Assembly (NCBI GenBank): GCA_002868865.1
Contig: PKUC01000073.1
Span: forward strand, 1-64,000
From: Desulfuromonas sp.
GTDB lineage: Bacteria; Desulfobacterota; Desulfuromonadia; Desulfuromonadales; Geopsychrobacteraceae
Direction of reading: 5' to 3'
DNA length: 64,000 nt
Notes under the pieces: generated by a model
Databases searched by the model: none
What the model saw: the letters and a program-made list of their open reading frames with translations, nothing else
What the model was told of the DNA's origin: nothing
Made by a program: the position numbers and the translations under genes
Shown here: one piece after another, positions 1 through 10,589 of the stretch
Layout of the letters: each line of letters begins with the position of its first letter
Numbering within the stretch: the stretch's first letter is position 1

Positions 1-480
1 GGCGACGCTCATCGAAGCAAACGATGTCAGAATCGTCAACGGTTCAAGGTCTTCAGCCGACAGTTCTCTGGGGACAAAATCGTTAAGATAGAGGATGCCA
101 ACGGTTTGATCATGCATTTTCAGTGGCACTGCAACAATCGACACGATCCCTTCGGCAATGACCGCGCGATTATTGATAGAGTCGAACTGCTTGGTGTCGG
201 GCACCAGAAAAGGCGCATCGTGGTCCAGAACCATCCGTGCCAGCGAGCCCTGTTCTAGGCTCCACTTTTTACGCGCGGAGAAGGATTCACTTAAACCGAC
301 GGCGGCATGCAGCTCCATGATCTGTTCGTCAGGATCGTAGAGAGCGATACTGCCTGCCGGCATATCGAGCAGATCCCGGGCGGTCTGCAGAATCGTCCGC
401 AGGACCTGATCAAGTTCAAGTGAAGACACGACGATGCGAGCAACATCGAAAAGTTCATGTAGACGCTGTGATTGACCCAT
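1..480 (-). CDS. GAF domain protein, partial (runs off window start)
   Basis: Minus-strand reading from ATG at 480: MGQSQRLHELFDVARIVVSSLELDQVLRTILQTARDLLDMPAGSIALYDPD..., open to base 1; GAF-like; SD-like AAGGGGGAAC upstream. Confidence 0.75.
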   Translation of the reverse strand, partial: MGQSQRLHELFDVARIVVSSLELDQVLRTILQTARDLLDMPAGSIALYDPDEQIMELHAAVGLSESFSARKKWSLEQGSLARMVLDHDAPFLVPDTKQFDSINNRAVIAEGIVSIVAVPLKMHDQTVGILYLNDFVPRELSAEDLEPLTILTSFASMSVA

Positions 481-624
481 AAAAGGTTCCCCCTTACACC
501 TTAATGCGAGCATTTCACGGGTTTTCTATATCCCAGAAAGGAAGCAAACTATAGCCGAACTTGTTGTTGCACAGCAAGAGAATTACACAGAAAATATCGT
601 CCAATATTTTTCATCAGCAACCCC

Positions 625-653
625 TTGACAGACACCAGATATAGTGCTCTATT
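625..653 (+). promoter_or_regulatory. sigma70-like promoter of nrdJ
   Basis: TTGACA at 625-630, 17 bp spacer, TCTATT at 648-653. Confidence 0.5.
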
Positions 654-678
654 TTTGCGGTCCAACAAAATGTAGTGG
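632..678 (+). promoter_or_regulatory. tandem NrdR-box-like sites
   Basis: ACACCAGATATAGTGC (632-647) and CAACAAAATGTAGTGG (663-678) resemble the NrdR consensus ACACWATATMTWGTGT; starts 31 bp apart. Confidence 0.55.
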
Positions 679-739
679 CATGGCCACATATCACCCCAGT
701 TCACATTTTATGAACAACCATTTACACGGAGGCTGTTTC

Positions 740-2965
740 ATGCCCGAAACAAAACAGAACACCCGGCTGCCGCTGTCCAAAAATGCTCGGACTGTTTTAG
801 CCAAACGCTACCTGAAGCGCGATGTGCAAGGGATCCCTCTCGAATCTCCCGAGGATATGTTTTTCCGCGTTGCTGAAACCATCGCCGGCGCTGAACCGAA
901 GAACAAAGGAAAAAAAACAAATTTTGCCGATGATTATTATCGGATCATGACCGAACTCGACTTTCTCCCTAACTCTCCCACCCTGATGAACGCTGGTCGT
1001 GAGTTAGGACAACTGTCTGCCTGCTTTGTTCTGCCGGTAGGCGATTCGATGGAAAGCATCTTCGAGGCGATCAAGAACACCGCGCTGATCCACAAAAGCG
1101 GTGGTGGCACCGGATTTTCTTTCTCGCGGATCCGCCCCGCCAACGACGAGGTTCAGTCGACCAGCGGCGTCTCATCGGGACCCCTCTCCTTCATGTCGGT
1201 GTTTGATGCCGCCACCGAAACCATCAAGCAGGGCGGCACCCGCCGCGGTGCCAATATGGGCATCCTGCGCATCGACCATCCCGATATCATGGACTTCATC
1301 ATGGCCAAGCGGGATCAGACCGTACTGACCAACTTCAACATCTCGGTCGGTATGACTGAAGCCTTTATGGAGGCAGTCGAGAAAGGCGCCGATTACGACA
1401 TCATCAATCCCCGCAGTGGCAAGGTGGTCAAACAACTGAACGCCACCAAAGTGTTCAACCAGATCATCGATATGGCCTGGACCAATGGCGAACCGGGAAT
1501 CATCTTCCTTGACCGCCTCAACCGTGACAATCCCACTCCACATATCGGCGAGATCGAAAGCACCAACCCTTGTGGAGAACAGCCACTGCTGCCCTATGAG
1601 TCGTGCAACCTCGGTTCTCTTAACCTCGCCAACATGGTCAAAGACGATGACGTCGATTGGGACCGGCTCGGCGATACCGTCCAGCTTGCGACCCGTTTTC
1701 TGGACAACGTTATCGAGGCCAACAAATATCCCCTTCCCGAAATCGATGAAATGACCCGTGCCAACCGTAAAATCGGCCTGGGAGTCATGGGCTGGGCCGA
1801 TATGCTGATCCTGCTGGGCATCCCCTACAACAGCAAAGAGGCTATCGAACTGGGCGAAAAGGTCATGGCCTTCATCAATGATATTTCTCACCAGCAGTCG
1901 ATCGAATTGGCCAAAGAGCGTGGTGCGTTCCCCAACTTCAAGGGAAGCAGCTACGACCAACCGGACGCTAAACAGATCCGTAACGCGACCTGTACCACCA
2001 TCGCCCCCACCGGAACGATCTCGATCATCGCCAACTGTTCCAGCGGAGTCGAACCTCTGTTTGCAGTGTCCTATGTGCGCCAGGTCCTCGATAACAACAA
2101 ACTGATCGAAGTCCATCGGCTGTTTGAAAAAATTGCTAAAGAACGGGGCTTTTACAGCGAAGAGTTAATGCAGGAGATCGCCGAAAAAGGGACCGTTCAA
2201 GGCATCGACGCGATCCCGGCCGATGTCCGTCGCATCTTCGTCACCTCTCACGACATCACCCCGGAAGACCATGTGTTGATGCAGGCCGCTTTTCAGCGCC
2301 ACACCGACAATGCGGTCTCCAAAACGGTCAACTTCTGCAACAACGCCACCCGTGAAGATGTTTCCAAGGTCTATCGTCTGGCTTACCAGCAGGGGTGTAA
2401 GGGGGTTACGATCTATCGCGACGGCTCACGGGATATGCAGGTGCTTTCGGTCGCCAAAAAAGAAGACGATACAAAAACCGAAGACACCATTCCGATGGAA
2501 TCCAAAAAGCCGACCCGCAAGCGCGAACGGCCCCGGGCGCTGACCGGATCGACCTATCAGATGGAAACCGGTTGCGGTCCGCTTTACGTCACCATCAATC
2601 AAGACGACAAGGGCCTGTTTGAGTTGTTCACCACCATGGGCAAGGCAGGTGGTTGCGCGGCCTCGCAATGCGAAGCAATCGGGCGCCTTGTGTCTCTCGC
2701 GTGGCGTAGCGGCGTTCAGGCCCGTCAGGCGGTCAAGCAGATGATCGGCATCACCTGCCACAAACCAGCCGGCTTTGGAGAAAACCGGGTGACCTCCTGC
2801 TCCGACGCAGTGGCAAAAGCGATCGAAATGCACATGTCCAAAGACGGTGAGGCGCCGGTCCCCTTCGTCAGCAACGGCGGTGCCTGCCCCGAATGCGGCG
2901 GCCCCGTCGAGCATGAAGGCGGTTGCTGCGTCTGTCACGCCTGCGGTTATAGTGAGTGTGCCTAG
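740..2965 (+). CDS. nrdJ: Vitamin B12-dependent ribonucleotide reductase
   Basis: MPETKQNTRLPLSKNARTVLAKRYLKRD...NPCGEQPLLPYESCNLGSLNL...; C-terminal Cys-rich CPECGGPVEHEGGCCVCHACGYSEC; GGAGG SD before ATG 740; stop TAG. Confidence 0.95.
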   Translation: MPETKQNTRLPLSKNARTVLAKRYLKRDVQGIPLESPEDMFFRVAETIAGAEPKNKGKKTNFADDYYRIMTELDFLPNSPTLMNAGRELGQLSACFVLPVGDSMESIFEAIKNTALIHKSGGGTGFSFSRIRPANDEVQSTSGVSSGPLSFMSVFDAATETIKQGGTRRGANMGILRIDHPDIMDFIMAKRDQTVLTNFNISVGMTEAFMEAVEKGADYDIINPRSGKVVKQLNATKVFNQIIDMAWTNGEPGIIFLDRLNRDNPTPHIGEIESTNPCGEQPLLPYESCNLGSLNLANMVKDDDVDWDRLGDTVQLATRFLDNVIEANKYPLPEIDEMTRANRKIGLGVMGWADMLILLGIPYNSKEAIELGEKVMAFINDISHQQSIELAKERGAFPNFKGSSYDQPDAKQIRNATCTTIAPTGTISIIANCSSGVEPLFAVSYVRQVLDNNKLIEVHRLFEKIAKERGFYSEELMQEIAEKGTVQGIDAIPADVRRIFVTSHDITPEDHVLMQAAFQRHTDNAVSKTVNFCNNATREDVSKVYRLAYQQGCKGVTIYRDGSRDMQVLSVAKKEDDTKTEDTIPMESKKPTRKRERPRALTGSTYQMETGCGPLYVTINQDDKGLFELFTTMGKAGGCAASQCEAIGRLVSLAWRSGVQARQAVKQMIGITCHKPAGFGENRVTSCSDAVAKAIEMHMSKDGEAPVPFVSNGGACPECGGPVEHEGGCCVCHACGYSECA

Positions 2966-3016
2966 GATCAAATAGAGAAAATAATCAGATCAGTCAGAAA
3001 ACCCGACTGAGAAAAT

Positions 3017-3066
3017 AACAACACAGGGGACAGCAGATATTTCTTCTCGCTGTCCCCTGTGTTGTT
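3017..3066. terminator. Perfect 18-bp stem between convergent genes
   Basis: AACAACACAGGGGACAGC (3017-3034) and exact reverse complement GCTGTCCCCTGTGTTGTT (3049-3066), 14-nt loop. Confidence 0.6.
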
Positions 3067-3074
3067 GAGCTCGA

Positions 3075-4199
3075 TCAAATCGATTCTGTTGACACAATCT
3101 CAATCACCGTAATCTCCGGCGGTGAAAAAATCCGCATTGGCGGCCCCCAGGTGCCGGTTCCGCGACTGGTGTAAAGGTGAGCCCCACCCTCCAGCGTGTA
3201 CAAGCCGTCCTGCATCGGAAAGCGCAGTCCCGTCAGCAGATTGAACGGGAAAATCTGGCCTCGGTGCGAATGCCCCGACAACTGCAGATCGAAGCGCCCC
3301 TTTGCTTCGTCCGATATCAACGGTCGATGTTTCAAAAAGACCGTAAAGCGGTCCGAAGCGCCGGACAATGCCGCACCATCATCCGACACTCCCTGCCGTG
3401 CCGGATCATCGACCCCCGCCAATCGCAGCACCTCTCCGACAGCAACTGCCTCGTTACGCAAGATCCGAAAACCGCTCTTTTTCAGAAAATCGATCGACTG
3501 CCCCAATCCGGCATAATATTCATGGTTACCGAGAACGGCGAACTTGCCCAAGGGGGGATCGAGTTGATTCCAGATCGACGACAGCTCCTCCAGGTGATTA
3601 ATCTGAGCATCGACGATATCGCCGGTGGCGACCAGTAGATCAGGTCGCAGTTCGCGCAGTCGATTCACCACCGGCGTCAGCGCTTCGTCACGATGGATCA
3701 ACCCCAGGTGCATGTCCGACACCTGCGCAATCCGTATCGGGGTGCTGTCGGCTGGCAATTTATCACTGACAATTCTGACCTGCTCAATCTGCAGGGTATT
3801 GGCTTCATACAGACCGTAAAAACAGGCCCCCAGCACAATAACTCCGGCCAGAAAAGCCGTCACCCCGCCGCGAATCGACAGATCGACACTCAATACGTCC
3901 AAACGAGAGATGACTGCGGCAAACAGCTCCCAGATCCCGAGCAGAACAAACAGACTGAAGGCGACGAATACCACCCCCATCCAACTGTAGCTAACCCAGG
4001 CCAGCGCGCGGGCCAGATTTTCGTACTCTGCACGCTCACTTAACCGCACCAGCAGCGGCGCAAAGATCATCAAGGCCATCCATACCCAGGTCAGGGTGGG
4101 CAACGCCGGGTGCCCTTTGAGCAGCGGATGAGCTCCCCAGAAGACCAGAACATGCATGGCAGAATAGATCGACAGAAAAATAAGCAGAAACAGAGTCAT
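3075..4199 (-). CDS. Membrane-associated metallophosphoesterase
   Basis: N-terminal TM helices, then IAQVSDMHLG...ATGDIVDA...LGNHEYY...LSGHSHRGQ calcineurin-like motifs. Confidence 0.9.
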   Translation of the reverse strand: MTLFLLIFLSIYSAMHVLVFWGAHPLLKGHPALPTLTWVWMALMIFAPLLVRLSERAEYENLARALAWVSYSWMGVVFVAFSLFVLLGIWELFAAVISRLDVLSVDLSIRGGVTAFLAGVIVLGACFYGLYEANTLQIEQVRIVSDKLPADSTPIRIAQVSDMHLGLIHRDEALTPVVNRLRELRPDLLVATGDIVDAQINHLEELSSIWNQLDPPLGKFAVLGNHEYYAGLGQSIDFLKKSGFRILRNEAVAVGEVLRLAGVDDPARQGVSDDGAALSGASDRFTVFLKHRPLISDEAKGRFDLQLSGHSHRGQIFPFNLLTGLRFPMQDGLYTLEGGAHLYTSRGTGTWGPPMRIFSPPEITVIEIVSTESI

Positions 4200-4309
4200 C
4201 GATTCACTTTCTCCGAAAAAGACCAGACAGAGAGACTGGAGACAATCGGCAACAGATGTGCTATAAAATCAGCTCTTTCAAAGCATACTAACAGAAAAGG
4301 ATGACCACC

Positions 4310-4648
4310 ATGAGCACCTTCCCCCCCTGCCCCGAATGTTCCTCCGCATACACCTACGAAGACCGCGGCCTGCTGGTCTGCCCGGAGTGCGCTCACGAAT
4401 GGACCGCCGCAGAGGCTGAAGCAGATGAATCAGATCCGGTTTTTCGGGATGCCCACGGTAATATTTTAGAAGATGGGGATACCGTCACGGTGATCAAGGA
4501 CCTGAAGATCAAGGGATCTTCCTCTGTGGTCAAGGTCGGAACCCGCGTCAGAAACATCCGTTTAACAGAAGGTGATCACGATATCGACTGTAAAATTGAT
4601 GGCATTGGTGCCATGAAGTTAAAGTCCGAATTTGTAAAAAAAGCATGA
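4310..4648 (+). CDS. PhnA/YjdM family zinc-ribbon protein
   Basis: [31 protein letters not shown]...[25 protein letters not shown]. Confidence 0.85.
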   Translation: MSTFPPCPECSSAYTYEDRGLLVCPECAHEWTAAEAEADESDPVFRDAHGNILEDGDTVTVIKDLKIKGSSSVVKVGTRVRNIRLTEGDHDIDCKIDGIGAMKLKSEFVKKA

Positions 4649-4732
4649 TTGTTGAAATATCATTTATTTTTTTCAGTCTAAAGACTTAAAGCAATAGTAA
4701 GATATATTTAACTTCAGCCCGAAAGGAAGACG

Positions 4733-5194
4733 TTGACTATGAATTATGTGATGAAGCAGGAAAATGGTTTTACTTTAATTGAGCTCATAATAGTAATCGT
4801 TGTTCTGGGAATTATGTCCGCAGTTGCTATCCCTAAATTTATAGATCTCCAAGATGACGCAACTGAAGCCACAGCTGAAGGCATTGTCGGTGCCATTAAC
4901 GGAAGTGCTGAATTAGTTCGTGGTGCCGCTTTGGTTCGGGGTGTTGCATCTGCTGGAGGAAATGTTTTAGTCAGTGGCTCAAATGTGACAGTTGTTGCAG
5001 GTGGATATCCTGCCGCTACTGCTGCCGGTATTGGTAGTGCAGTTAAAATAGATTCTGATTGGTCCGGAGCGGTTGATACAACTACCTACGTCTATCAAAA
5101 TGCCTCTGGCAACTGTACCGTGCGATATTCAGTTGTCGCAGATGCAACAAATCCAAGCTTTTCCACAGCAATCGATGCAGGCTGTAAAAAATAG
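4733..5194 (+). CDS. Type IV pilin / MSHA-like prepilin
   Basis: Class III signal/methylation motif GFTLIELIIVIVVLGIMSAVAIPKF; two Cys near the C-terminus. Start may be 4739 or later. Confidence 0.85.
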   Translation: MTMNYVMKQENGFTLIELIIVIVVLGIMSAVAIPKFIDLQDDATEATAEGIVGAINGSAELVRGAALVRGVASAGGNVLVSGSNVTVVAGGYPAATAAGIGSAVKIDSDWSGAVDTTTYVYQNASGNCTVRYSVVADATNPSFSTAIDAGCKK

Positions 5195-5228
5195 CAGCAG
5201 TGATTGAACTTAAGGACTGGGTATTGCT

Positions 5229-5582
5229 GTGAATAAAGATTCTAAGGACATCCAGCAGCATCCATTATCGACGCAGCCTGACACGATGATCTGGGACACA
5301 CTCTGTCATCGCTGTGGTGAGTGTTGTTTTGAAAAGATCATCGACAAACGTGGCCGGATCATTACGACGCAAATTCCCTGCCGCTTTCTTGATATTCACA
5401 GCAGGCTGTGTCGGGTTTATCATCAACGCACCCGTCTCGAAGAGGACTGTATTCGGCTCACTCCAGACAATATAGATGAGCTCATATGGTTGCCAGAAAC
5501 CTGCGGCTACGTTCAGTTTCTACAAAAAAACAGCCTAGCTCCGTCAAATAACTGCCCACAGCAGCCAAACAGCCGAAAATGA
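5229..5582 (+). CDS. YcgN/YkgJ-type cysteine-cluster protein
   Basis: CHRCGECCFEKI...PCRFLDIHSRLCRVYHQR...DCIRLTPDNIDELIWLPETCGY. Confidence 0.75.
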   Translation: MNKDSKDIQQHPLSTQPDTMIWDTLCHRCGECCFEKIIDKRGRIITTQIPCRFLDIHSRLCRVYHQRTRLEEDCIRLTPDNIDELIWLPETCGYVQFLQKNSLAPSNNCPQQPNSRK

Positions 5583-5683
5583 GCCCTGATTGCCAACTTA
5601 AAATCCACACACCATCATGTCATGCGGCCGCGGCAGCTTATTTTCCGAGCAAAATTCTCAATAATGGATGTCACAAAAAAAGC

Positions 5684-5699
5684 TGGCATGCCCTATGCT
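5684..5699 (+). promoter_or_regulatory. sigma54-like promoter
   Basis: TGGCATGCCCTATGCT: GG-N10-GC spacing and near match to TGGCACG-N4-TTGCW. Confidence 0.45.
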
Positions 5700-5725
5700 A
5701 ATACATACCAGTACGCAAAACCTTG

Positions 5726-5766
5726 ACCCCGGTGCCTTTCCCCCTCCTAGGCCCGGGGTATTTTTT
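5726..5766 (+). terminator. Rho-independent terminator-like hairpin
   Basis: ACCCCGG...CCGGGGT with inner GCC/GGC, then ATTTTTT; loop contains CCCCCTCCT. Confidence 0.6.
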
Positions 5767-5794
5767 ATCCCCCATTCAATCGACCGCAGAAACG

Positions 5795-8131
5795 TCAGCA
5801 TGCCTTAGGCGGAACGCTGTGACCGGCGATTACGGCCTGACCCAGCGACAGCCCTCCATCGTTGGGAGGGACTTGTCGGTGGACCAGTACTCGAAAGTCG
5901 TCTGCACGAAGTAGATTTAAGGTCCGCTCCGTCAGATAGCGGTTCTGAAACACCCCACCCGACAGAGCGACAGGAACAGGACCATACGTCTTACGCAGTA
6001 GACGACAAACCTGAGCGATCATCGTTGCTAAACCGTTGTGAAACCGGGCGCTCACTATTGACGAGCTGATATTATTATTCAGATCCGAAACCAGTTCTCG
6101 GATCAGTGGATCCGCGTCGATTTTTAACCCGGCAGCGTATTTGACAACTGCAAATGGGTAGCCCTCGAAATGCTCAGCGTCATCGGGCAGGGCCATTTCC
6201 AGGGCGAGGGCGGCCTGACCTTCGTAACTGACCTTAGCGCGCAAACCCGCCAGCGCAGCAACGGCATCGAACAGACGCCCACAACTCGACGTCAGTGGCG
6301 CATTGATCCCGCGCTTGACCATCTGCCTGAGCAGTTGGAGTTCGCTGCTCCGATTAGCAAAACAGGACATCTTCGGAAGAGAGTCATCGCCGTACGTCTT
6401 GATCAGATAGCTGGCAGCCATCCGCCACGGCTCTTTGACCGCAGCATCCCCGCCCGGCAGGGCCACAGGATCAAAGTGCGCAACCCGCTCGAACTCCCGG
6501 TAGTCGCCGAGCAGAAACTCTCCCCCCCAGAGCGTGTCGTCGATCCCATAGCCGGCTCCATCAAAGACAACCCCCAAGGCCAGTTCATCAACCCCGTTAT
6601 CGACCATACAACTGACCAGATGTGCGTGATGATGCTGGACGGACACCGATCGTCCATCCAGAGCTATTGCAGATCGGCTTGAGACAAAATCGGGATGAAG
6701 ATCATGAGCGATGATTGAGGGAGGACTGTCCAGCAGGTTCTGCAGATCTGTGATGGCTTGATGTTGCGCGTCGAGAGCATCCCGATTCTTCAGATCCCCA
6801 AGATGATGGCTGATAAAGGCGCAATCGGATCGGGTCAGACAGATGGTGTTTTTCAGCTCGGCCCCAAGCGCCAGCACTGCTGGCTGCCCACTCGCAAGCC
6901 GGATAGAGCGCGGTACATATCCACGCGACCGGCGCAGAACAAGGGGCTGCTGGTCGATTACCCGCACGATGGAATCTTCAGTCCTGCGCTGGATCCGGCG
7001 GTTATGGGACAGGTAGCCGTCCGCGATACCGTCCAAACGATTCAAAGCCTGTTGATCGTCAAAGGCAATCGGTTCGTCACTGCGGTTTCCGCTGGTCATC
7101 ACCAGTGCAGAGAAGTCCTGCAACAGCAGGCTATGGAGAGGGGTATACGGCAGCATGACGCCCCAGAAGGTGTTCCCCGGAGCGACCGATTCTGCGATAC
7201 CCGCTTCAGCACGACGCGCAAGCAGAACGATGGGGCGCTCCACGCCACACAGCAAGCGTTCTTCCAGAGGAGAGAGCCGTGCGATCTGTTCGATCGCAGT
7301 GAGATCGGAGACCATCAACGCGAACGGCTTCTCATCCCGGTGTTTGCGCTGGCGCAGACGCACGACAGCGGCGGCATCGGTCGCATCAACGGCGAGATGA
7401 TAGCCGCCAAGCCCCTTGATAGCGACAATGCCCCCCTGCCCCAGCATTTTGACTGCTTCACGCAAAGGGTCAACGCCACCGACCACACGGCCCCGGGCAT
7501 CCGAAAAGGAGAGGACGGGGCCACAGACGGGACAGGCGTTAGGCTGAGCGTGAAAGCGGCGCGAAAGAGGGTCGTGATACTCTTTCAAACAGGAGGGACA
7601 CATGGGAAACTCGGCCATGGTGGTAGCAGACCGGTCATAGGGAACCCCGGTAACAATGCTGTAGCGCGGGCCACAATTGGTGCAGTTGATAAAGGGATAG
7701 GCAAAGCGCCGATCGGTCACAGCACTCATTTCCGCGAGACAGTCTTTGCAGCTTGCGGCATCGGGAGCGATCTGCGTTTCTCCACGGGTAGATTCGGTGC
7801 TGGCGACAATCGTAAAATCGGAAAAACCGAGCGGGGCGACAGAAACAACAGCAACACGGCTGATCAGTGCCAGAGGTGGTGCTTCGGATTCAAGTGCAGC
7901 AACGAAGGCTTCAGCGCCCACGACATCGCCCTCAACGTGAATCAGAACCCCCTGTGAATCATTGAGGACCGTACCTGACAGGCCATATTCCGTTGCCAGG
8001 CGATAAACAAACGGCCGAAAGCCGACCCCCTGGACAATCCCTTCAACCCTAACGTTCCAGACAACTGAACGCAACCACTCCTCCTGACAAACAGATTTAC
8101 ATCTTTCTGCATGCACAAACGTTGTGGGCAA
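5795..8131 (-). CDS. hypF: Carbamoyltransferase HypF
   Basis: Acylphosphatase domain (RVEGIVQGVGFRPFVYRLA), Zn-finger CKDC...CTNCGPRYS and CPSC...CPVCGP, YrdC-like and Kae1-like domains. True start may be internal (about 8059, GTG). Confidence 0.93.
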   Translation of the reverse strand: MPTTFVHAERCKSVCQEEWLRSVVWNVRVEGIVQGVGFRPFVYRLATEYGLSGTVLNDSQGVLIHVEGDVVGAEAFVAALESEAPPLALISRVAVVSVAPLGFSDFTIVASTESTRGETQIAPDAASCKDCLAEMSAVTDRRFAYPFINCTNCGPRYSIVTGVPYDRSATTMAEFPMCPSCLKEYHDPLSRRFHAQPNACPVCGPVLSFSDARGRVVGGVDPLREAVKMLGQGGIVAIKGLGGYHLAVDATDAAAVVRLRQRKHRDEKPFALMVSDLTAIEQIARLSPLEERLLCGVERPIVLLARRAEAGIAESVAPGNTFWGVMLPYTPLHSLLLQDFSALVMTSGNRSDEPIAFDDQQALNRLDGIADGYLSHNRRIQRRTEDSIVRVIDQQPLVLRRSRGYVPRSIRLASGQPAVLALGAELKNTICLTRSDCAFISHHLGDLKNRDALDAQHQAITDLQNLLDSPPSIIAHDLHPDFVSSRSAIALDGRSVSVQHHHAHLVSCMVDNGVDELALGVVFDGAGYGIDDTLWGGEFLLGDYREFERVAHFDPVALPGGDAAVKEPWRMAASYLIKTYGDDSLPKMSCFANRSSELQLLRQMVKRGINAPLTSSCGRLFDAVAALAGLRAKVSYEGQAALALEMALPDDAEHFEGYPFAVVKYAAGLKIDADPLIRELVSDLNNNISSSIVSARFHNGLATMIAQVCRLLRKTYGPVPVALSGGVFQNRYLTERTLNLLRADDFRVLVHRQVPPNDGGLSLGQAVIAGHSVPPKAC

Positions 8132-8235
8132 CCGCTACCGGACTCACTTCATCTCTTGATCGAGCAACAGAATTTCAGTAGAGTCAGCGTTCATCACCCT
8201 GAACGCCCCCAAGAACAAATTTGAGCAGGCGACCG

Positions 8236-10321
<2,086 letters not shown>

Positions 10322-10341
10322 TCGAAAACCGACATAATTCA

Positions 10342-10384
10342 AAAAGGCAAGAGAGCGACAACTGTAGCTCCCTTGCCTTTTTTG
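10342..10384 (+). terminator. Rho-independent terminator of purB
   Basis: AAAGGCAAGAGAGC...GCTCCCTTGCCTTTTTTG hairpin with T-run. Confidence 0.8.
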
Positions 10385-10516
10385 TTTCATTTCATTGGCG
10401 ACTGATCTGGTCCGCCAACACGCTCAAACCTGTGCGACCCGCTTCGTTTCAGCAGACAACAACAATGGCCACATACCGAAAGCGAACGCCTATTCAGCTG
10501 GATCAGCGAATCAAAA

Positions 10517-10546
10517 CCCCCGTTTCGGCAGAAACCAAAACGGGGG
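10517..10546 (-). terminator. Terminator of the DASS transporter gene (minus strand)
   Basis: Minus strand CCCCCGTTTT...AAACGGGGG followed by TTTT. Confidence 0.65.
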
Positions 10547-10589
10547 CAGATGAGTTCAAGAGGTGAACGGGAGAAACTCAATCAGTGGA

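Noticed and set aside
585-600. Third NrdR-like box ACACAGAAAATATCGT
   Set aside because: Weaker match, and its 47-bp offset is not an integral number of helical turns from the 632 site.
1172-2116. 314-aa minus ORF opposite nrdJ
   Set aside because: Antisense shadow of nrdJ.
6758-7957. 399-aa + strand ORF opposite hypF
   Set aside because: Overlaps the well-supported hypF frame; no domain-like sequence.
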